25,879 bases of DNA from Thermoplasmata archaeon (GTDB lineage: Archaea > Thermoplasmatota > Thermoplasmata > Lutacidiplasmatales > UBA184). The stretch covers positions 1 to 25,879 of the forward strand of contig JAKAPG010000006.1 in the NCBI GenBank assembly GCA_021823085.1, given 5' to 3'. Positions 21,127 to 25,879 of this stretch are shown here, one piece after another. The notes under the pieces were generated by a model. The model saw only the letters and a program-made list of their open reading frames with translations. It did not search any database and was not told the origin of the DNA. Made by a program: the position numbers and the translations under genes. Every line of letters begins with the position of its first letter. The stretch's first letter is position 1.

Positions 21127-21918
21127 ATGGCTGAGGGGATTCGCATCGGGGTGGCGGTCAAGCATGGGATTGACGTAGCGCTGACGCGGGCCGACCGGAC
21201 GACCGGGCTCGTCCAGCTCTCGAGCGCGCCGCGGAAGACGAGCGACTTCGACAAGAACGCGGTCGAAGAAGCGGTCCGGCTCCGGGAGCGGAACGGAGGC
21301 ACCGTGACGGCCATCTCCGTCGGGGGCCCGGCCGCGCGGGAGGCGCTGCGCGAGGCGGCGGCAATCGGTGCGGACAACCTTGCGCTCGTCACCGCGGAGA
21401 ACTGGGCATCATGGGACACCCGCGCCGTGGCCCGGCTCCTGGCGGCGGCGACGGCCCAGCTGGGGGGGTTCGACCTTTTCCTCCTGGGCGAGGGGAGCAC
21501 CGACCACTTTGCGGGTCTCGTCGGTCCCCGGCTCGCGGCCGAACTCGGAGTGGCGGACATCGCCTACGTCCGCAAGCTCGCGATCGAGGCCGGCGTCGTC
21601 GTCGCCGAGAAGGACCTCGAGAGGGAGGTCGAGGTCGTTCGAGCCCGCTTCCCGGTCGTCGTCACCGTGGGCCAGGAGATCAACACGCCGCGGCTTGCGA
21701 CCTTCACGGCGAACCTCAAGGCTTCCAAGAAGGAGGTCAAGGTCCTGACGCCGAGCGACCTCGGGCTGAAGGCCGAGGCGCTCGCCCCGGTCGTTACCAT
21801 CGAGAGGGTGGCGGTCCCGGAGACCCCCCGCAAGCAGGTGGCGATCACCGGCGCTACGCCCGACGAGCTCGCGACCCGGTTGCGAGACGCGCTCCGCCAA
21901 GAGGGAGTGGCCCCATGA
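21127..21918 (+). CDS. etfB: Electron transfer flavoprotein beta subunit
   Basis: 263 residues, ATG behind AAGGAG. ETF-beta pattern: N-terminal IGVAVKHGIDVALTRADRTTG, FDKNAVEEAVRLRERNGGTVTAISVGG (AMP-binding region), ALREAAAIGADNLALVT, LFLLGEGSTDHFAGLVGPRLAAELG, and a VVVTVGQEINTPRLATF loop followed by a KEVKVLTPSDLG segment. EtfB binds AMP and pairs with EtfA to move electrons from dehydrogenases to an ETF:quinone oxidoreductase. Here the nearby aprBA and sHdr operons are candidate donors. It overlaps etfA by four bases (ATGA). Confidence 0.94.
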   Translation: MAEGIRIGVAVKHGIDVALTRADRTTGLVQLSSAPRKTSDFDKNAVEEAVRLRERNGGTVTAISVGGPAAREALREAAAIGADNLALVTAENWASWDTRAVARLLAAATAQLGGFDLFLLGEGSTDHFAGLVGPRLAAELGVADIAYVRKLAIEAGVVVAEKDLEREVEVVRARFPVVVTVGQEINTPRLATFTANLKASKKEVKVLTPSDLGLKAEALAPVVTIERVAVPETPRKQVAITGATPDELATRLRDALRQEGVAP

Positions 21919-22865
21919 GCCCGGACCCCTTCCTCTGCTACTCCGAAGAGCCCGACGTTGCGGTCGACCTGGTCCGCCTCGCCCGGAGCCTCGCCGATCC
22001 TTCCGGTACGGGGGTCCGCGCGGTGGTGCCGCCCGGCGCGCCCGCCGATCTGGCCGACCGGCTCGCCGCGGGCGGAGCCCACGGGCTCGAGATCGTTCCC
22101 GGCCCCGCGGAGTCGGATCCTCAGGTCCTCGCGGCGACGCTCGCCGAGATCGTGCGCGTGGCCAAGCCCGGGCTGCTCCTCTTCGGCTCGACGAAGCGCG
22201 GTCGGGAGGTCGCCGGCCGGCTCGCCGGACTCCTGGACCTTCCGGCCCTCACGGGGGCCACGGCCGTTCGCCTCGAGGGGGAGAGCGTCCGGGTCGAGCG
22301 GGAGGCCCTGAGCGGGAACGCGGTCGCGATCGAACGCATCCCGCGGGGACCGGCGATCGTCGCGGTCCTCCCCGGGACCACCGGTCCGGCGCCGGCTCCG
22401 GTCGCTTCCGTCGAGCGCCGCGAACATCCGACGGCGCCTCCGCCGCCCCTCACCGAGCGTACCGAGGTGCGGACCAAGCCCGGCGGGCAGCTCGAGATCG
22501 AGAAGGCGGAGCGGATCGTGACCATCGGCCGGGGATTGAGGAAGAAGGAGGACCTCACCATGATCGAAGCGCTCGCGCGGGCGCTCGGAGCCGAGGTGGG
22601 ATGCACTCGGCCGCTCGCCGCCGAAGCGGGGTGGCTCTCCGACGACCATTGGATCGGGCTCACGGGCCACCGCGTCCACCCGAAGCTCTACGTCGCGCTC
22701 GGAGTCTCGGGAGCGGTCCAGCACCTGGTCGGGATGCGTTCTGCCCGGATCGTGGTCGCGGTCAACCGGGATGCCAACGCCCCCATCTTCGCGCAGGCGG
22801 ACTACAAGATCGTTGGGGACCTCTACCAGATCGTGCCCGCCCTCCTCCGGGCGCTCGGCGGCTGA
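21915..22865 (+). CDS. etfA: Electron transfer flavoprotein alpha subunit
   Basis: 316 residues. The N-terminal half is divergent (LARSLADPSGTGVRAVVPPG, PGLLLFGSTKRGREVAGRLAGLLDLP). The C-terminal FAD domain is clear: IVTIGRGLRKKEDLTMIEALARALGAEVGCTRPLAAEAGW, VALGVSGAVQHLVGM (FAD phosphate region), VAVNRDANAPIFAQADYKIVGD. It forms the ETF heterodimer with EtfB. It stops 41 bases before the convergent fixC stop. Arrangement with fixC and fixX suggests an EtfAB-FixCX chain to quinone. No acyl-CoA dehydrogenase or other classical ETF donor gene is present in the window. Confidence 0.95.
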   Translation: MSPDPFLCYSEEPDVAVDLVRLARSLADPSGTGVRAVVPPGAPADLADRLAAGGAHGLEIVPGPAESDPQVLAATLAEIVRVAKPGLLLFGSTKRGREVAGRLAGLLDLPALTGATAVRLEGESVRVEREALSGNAVAIERIPRGPAIVAVLPGTTGPAPAPVASVERREHPTAPPPPLTERTEVRTKPGGQLEIEKAERIVTIGRGLRKKEDLTMIEALARALGAEVGCTRPLAAEAGWLSDDHWIGLTGHRVHPKLYVALGVSGAVQHLVGMRSARIVVAVNRDANAPIFAQADYKIVGDLYQIVPALLRALGG

Positions 22866-22906
22866 ACGTCCCGCGTCCTTCGGACCGGCCCGCACCCCAA
22901 GAGCAC

Positions 22907-24196
22907 CTAGAGCGTGCGCATCGCCTTCCACAGGTCCCGGCCGATCGCGAGGTTCGACACCCGTCCTCGGCGGACGGCCCGCAGCTGGGCGTTGAGATGC
23001 TCGCGCTCGGACCCGTCCACGAAGTACGCCCGATGCAGGAGGGCCGCCACCATCTCGGGGTACGTGCCGTAGATCCGGGGGTTGGCGAAGAACGCGGGGT
23101 ACCCGCGGTGCCTACGGAGGTCCCGCATCACGAAGCTGGAGGCGAGACGGGCGGAGTAGCGTTCGAGGAAGGAGGCGGCGGCGCTGCCCGCGCGTACCGC
23201 CTCCGCAGCGACCTCACCGGCGACGCGGCCGGATTCGATGGCGAAGTCCATCCCTCGCAGCGTCGTGCCCGTGTTCAGGAACAGTTGTCCGGCCGAGCCG
23301 GCCAAAAGGAAGCCCTCGCCGCTGAGCGGAGGGACGGAGGCGAGCCCTCCCTCGTTGACGACGCACCCGCTGTACTCGAGCAGGCTGCCCCCCTCGAGGT
23401 ACCGTGCGATGAGCGGGTGGCGCTTGAAATCCTCGAGAACCTCGTACATCGCGACCCGGTGGCGCACCACCGAACCCAGGTTCAGGATCATCCCGATCGA
23501 CAGCGAATCCCGATTCGTGTAGAGGAATCCGCCCCCCTCGACCCCCGAGGGGAGGCCGGTCGCCGTGAGCTGGAATCCTTCGTTGCCTTGGAGCTGGAAC
23601 CGTCGCTCGATCTCGCCCGGCGGCAGGCCGATCACCTGCTTCACGCCGATGCCCACCGTGTCGGGGGACAGCTCGGGCTCGAGACCGGAGGCCTGCGCCG
23701 CCACCGCATTGAACCCCTCGGCTACGATCGTCACACTCGCGCGAAGCTCGTCGTCGCCGAGCCGGATGCCCACGACCTTGCCCTCTTCGCGCACGATGCG
23801 GTCGACCCGGGAGCCGAAGACGGCGGTGGCCTGCGCGGCCTCGGCCTTGCCGACGAGCCAGGCGTCGAGCTTCGCGCGCAGTACGCTGAAGGAGTTGAAC
23901 GGGGGTCCTGCGAAGGCGCTGTCGTAGAAATCGATCGAGGTCGCCTGGGTGGGAGTCAGGAGGGAGAGTACGTTCCGGGTGATCGCCCGCTCGACGGGGG
24001 AAGGCTCGTCCTTCCAGAACTCCGGGAACATCCGGGAGAGACTGTGGGCGTAGAGGAGGCCCCCCGAGAGCGACTTCGCCCCCGCGCGCGACCCCCGCTC
24101 GACCAGGATCACCTGAGCGCCGGCTCGGGCCGCCGAGTACGCCGCCGCCGCCCCGGCGAGCCCGGCCCCCACGACGACAACGTCGACCTTGTCCAT
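22907..24196 (-). CDS. fixC: FixC-like ETF:quinone oxidoreductase flavoprotein
   Basis: 429 residues from ATG 24196. N-terminal FAD fold VDVVVVGAGLAGAAAAYSAARAG (G10, G12, G15) and VILVERGSRAGAKSLSGG, then VTIVAEGFNAVAAQASG and the C-terminal GEGFLLAGSAGQLFLNTGTTLRGMDFAIESGRVAGEVAAEAV typical of FixC/EtfQO. The family takes electrons from EtfAB and, with FixX, gives them to quinone. Here etfAB runs convergently towards it, and fixX lies beyond aprBA. A longer N-terminal extension is not supported, and no clear ribosome-binding site or TATA box was seen. Confidence 0.93.
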   Translation of the reverse strand: MDKVDVVVVGAGLAGAAAAYSAARAGAQVILVERGSRAGAKSLSGGLLYAHSLSRMFPEFWKDEPSPVERAITRNVLSLLTPTQATSIDFYDSAFAGPPFNSFSVLRAKLDAWLVGKAEAAQATAVFGSRVDRIVREEGKVVGIRLGDDELRASVTIVAEGFNAVAAQASGLEPELSPDTVGIGVKQVIGLPPGEIERRFQLQGNEGFQLTATGLPSGVEGGGFLYTNRDSLSIGMILNLGSVVRHRVAMYEVLEDFKRHPLIARYLEGGSLLEYSGCVVNEGGLASVPPLSGEGFLLAGSAGQLFLNTGTTLRGMDFAIESGRVAGEVAAEAVRAGSAAASFLERYSARLASSFVMRDLRRHRGYPAFFANPRIYGTYPEMVAALLHRAYFVDGSEREHLNAQLRAVRRGRVSNLAIGRDLWKAMRTL

Positions 24197-24414
24197 GGCG
24201 GCGCTACGACCGAGCGGCTCTTGGGGTTTCGCTCCGCGTCCGAGCCGCGGCCCGAGAGGTCTCGGGTCGCGCCGGTCGCCGTGCCACCGGCGTCGCGACC
24301 ACGGCCGGCGACCCGGACCCCGGACGCTCCGATGGCGGAACTCGTGCGAGGGGGGCCGGTCCGCCGGTGGCCCTGGATCCGCTGCCTCGGGTGGATTGCT
24401 TCGCCCTCGTCGCC
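24197..24414. other. 218-base gap upstream of fixC
   Basis: GC-rich stretch between fixC and a zinc-ribbon gene, both on the minus strand. I see no convincing ORF, TATA-like box, palindrome or poly-T terminator. Confidence 0.4.
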
Positions 24415-24618
24415 CTAGGGGGCGTCCTTCGGGTCGGGCGCGGGACCGTTCGGATCCGGCGCGTCCATCTCGATCACGAACGAGCCCACGTACCCGCACG
24501 ACTGGCAACGGTAGACCTGGCCGGTGATCATGCCCGCCTCGTAGACGAGCCGCGCTGAGCGGCACTGGGGGCACAGAAGGACCGTGTCGTGCGGAGGGCG
24601 TTCCCTACGATGTCGCAT
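24415..24618 (-). CDS. Small zinc-ribbon protein after gyrA
   Basis: 67 residues, start ATG 24618 inside the gyrA stop region (14-base overlap). One zinc ribbon: CPQC at 16-19 and CQSC at 38-41, with YEAGMITGQVYRCQSCGYVGSFVIEMD between and after. The tail is Asp/Pro-rich. It resembles archaeal ribbons of the RNA-polymerase/TFIIS kind or small general zinc proteins. Function unknown. The overlap indicates co-transcription with gyrA. Confidence 0.75.
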   Translation of the reverse strand: MRHRRERPPHDTVLLCPQCRSARLVYEAGMITGQVYRCQSCGYVGSFVIEMDAPDPNGPAPDPKDAP

Positions 24619-25879
24619 CGTCGCCCCCGTTCTCGGGTGCGGGTGGCTCCTCGTCCTTCTCCGACGCAACGGGGCCCGGTGCTTCGGGAGTATCGGGGGC
24701 CCCGGTGCCGTTCTCGGGCTCGACACCGGCCGCGAGGACCACCGCATCGCGGACTTCGTCGCCCTCGTCCAGGCGGATGACGCGTACCCCCATCGTGCTG
24801 CGCCCTTGGGAACGGATGCCTTTCACCGGGGCGCGGATCGTGATACCGTTGCGGGTCGTCACGAGGACCTCGTCATCCTCGCGGGTCGGCAGGACGGCCA
24901 CGACCGAGCCGTTGCGGCCGCCGGTCGCGATCGTCCGGACCCCCTTCGCCCCGCGCGCCGTCTTGCGGTACTCCTCGATCGGCGTCCGCTTGCCGTACCC
25001 CTGGCTCGTGAGCGATAGAAGGAACGGGAGCTGGGAGCGGACCGGTGCCATGGCGACGACCCGGTCTCCCTTCTCGCCGCTCAGGCGGACCCCGATGACG
25101 CCGTACGTCGCGCGGCCCATGGTCCGCACGTCGGACAGAGGGAACCGGACGAGTTGTCCGGCGTGCGTCGCGAGGATCACCTCGACCGAGGGGTCGTCGA
25201 TCAGGGCCACGTCGACGAGCTCGTCGTTCTCGAGCAGGATCGCCTGGATCCCGCTCGTGCGGATGTTCTGGAAGTCGGCGAGCGCCGTCCGCTTGACGAG
25301 TCCCGTTCGGGTCGCGAACAGCAGCGAGGCCTCGGCAGTCATGTCGCGGACGGGCAGCAGCGTCTGGACCCGTTCGCCGTCCTTGAGCTTCGGGAGGAGG
25401 TTGATCACGGCCTTGCCCCGGGAGTGCCGGCTCCCCTCGGGGAGCTCGTAGGCCTTGAGGCGGTAGACGCGCCCCAGGTTCGTGAAGAAGAACACGTCGT
25501 CGTGCGTGCGGGTGACGAACGTCCGGATCACGAAGTCCTCCTCCTTCGTCTCCATCTGGATGAGTCCCCGGCCTCCCCGGCGCTGGCGGCGGTACTGATC
25601 GAGCGGCAGGCGTTTGATGTAGCCGTCCCGCGTGACGACGACGACCACGTCGGCGTCCGGGATCAGATCCTCCAGCGTGCGGGCGGTGAACGCCGGGACG
25701 ATTCGAGTGCGGCGCGGGTCGCCGTACTTCTGCTTGAGCTCCGTGAGCTCGGTGACGATCAGCCCGTCCAGCTCCGCCTTCGACCCGAGGATCGCCCTCA
25801 ACCGGCGGGCGAGCGATTCCTTCTCCTCCTTCTCCTTCAGGATCGCCTCGCGTTCGAGCGCGGTGAGCCGGGCGAGGCG
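24605..25879 (-). CDS. gyrA: DNA gyrase subunit A, C-terminal part, cut by window edge
   Basis: The minus strand is open to the right edge, giving about 424 residues. It begins with the coiled-coil end RLARLTALEREAI...KEKEEKESLARRL, followed by AELDGLIVTELTELKQKYGDPRRT and the GyrA C-terminal beta-pinwheel with blades such as GYIKRLPLDQY, TNLGRVYRLKAYELPE and TRTGLVKRTALADF. The GyrA box reads QRRGGRG, which favours gyrase over topoisomerase IV, so it should wrap DNA and introduce negative supercoils. The catalytic Tyr lies upstream, outside the window. The C-terminal tail (from about 385) is Pro/Glu/Asp-rich. The neighbouring genes are not replication genes. Confidence 0.95.
   Translation of the reverse strand, partial: RLARLTALEREAILKEKEEKESLARRLRAILGSKAELDGLIVTELTELKQKYGDPRRTRIVPAFTARTLEDLIPDADVVVVVTRDGYIKRLPLDQYRRQRRGGRGLIQMETKEEDFVIRTFVTRTHDDVFFFTNLGRVYRLKAYELPEGSRHSRGKAVINLLPKLKDGERVQTLLPVRDMTAEASLLFATRTGLVKRTALADFQNIRTSGIQAILLENDELVDVALIDDPSVEVILATHAGQLVRFPLSDVRTMGRATYGVIGVRLSGEKGDRVVAMAPVRSQLPFLLSLTSQGYGKRTPIEEYRKTARGAKGVRTIATGGRNGSVVAVLPTREDDEVLVTTRNGITIRAPVKGIRSQGRSTMGVRVIRLDEGDEVRDAVVLAAGVEPENGTGAPDTPEAPGPVASEKDEEPPAPENGGDDATS

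Noticed and set aside
21009..21134. A 41-codon frame before etfB (MSELDRNHDPFL...)
   Set aside because: Short, no homology visible, no ribosome-binding site, and it overlaps the etfB start. Likely intergenic.
1..25879. tRNA or rRNA genes, CRISPR arrays, insertion sequences, att sites
   Set aside because: No repeat-spacer pattern, transposase motif, cloverleaf or conserved rRNA sequence was seen on either strand.

Overview
This window is very GC-rich and gene-dense, and it is almost wholly given over to dissimilatory sulfur oxidation. It most likely comes from an archaeon, probably a Thermoplasmatota-type lineage. The support is short AT-rich TATA-like boxes placed for archaeal promoters at the main operons, leaderless or nearly leaderless starts, small archaeal-style zinc ribbons, an Lrp/AsnC regulator, and a bacterial-type gyrase A of the kind euryarchaea acquired. 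The lineage call is inference; no rRNA or tRNA gene is present to confirm it.

Left edge (1-1692): the 5' part of sat (ATP sulfurylase, minus strand, cut by the window edge), then a zinc-ribbon gene and an Lrp/AsnC regulator on the plus strand. Core operon 1 (1776-9383, plus): hdrC1-hdrB1-hdrA-hdrH-hdrC2-hdrB2-lbpA-dsrE-lplA. This is a full sulfur-oxidizing heterodisulfide-reductase-like (sHdr) complex with its lipoate-binding protein, a DsrE-type sulfurtransferase and a lipoate-protein ligase. Core operon 2 (14128-9385, minus): tusA-dsrE-dsrE-tusA-sqr-DUF1641-lbpA2-lplA2. It runs towards operon 1 and meets it with a single base between the two stop codons, so two lipoate-ligase genes converge. 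Operon 3 (16910-14270, minus): a Mrp/ApbC-type P-loop ATPase, a small unknown, DsrE-, DsrF- and DsrH-like proteins, and another unknown protein, nearly all joined by 1-4 base overlaps.

Right half: DUF1059 and fixX (plus), then aprB-aprA (APS reductase), a PP2A-like phosphatase, etfB-etfA (electron transfer flavoprotein), and convergent fixC (ETF:quinone oxidoreductase type). The window ends with a zinc-ribbon gene and the 3' part of gyrA (minus).

Proposed logic: sulfide or sulfane sulfur enters through the SQR-like flavoprotein. It is relayed by TusA and up to six DsrE-superfamily proteins to the sHdr complex and lipoylated LbpA, giving sulfite. AprAB makes APS, and Sat releases sulfate plus ATP. 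FixX/EtfAB/FixC could pass electrons to the quinone pool. No DsrAB, DsrC, QmoABC or AprM is visible here.

The most notable non-coding signal is a shared palindrome (consensus near TGGACRATTGTC) at the sHdr, aprBA and (degenerate) tusA promoters. It suggests one regulator for the whole pathway, possibly the Lrp/AsnC protein next to the sHdr operon.
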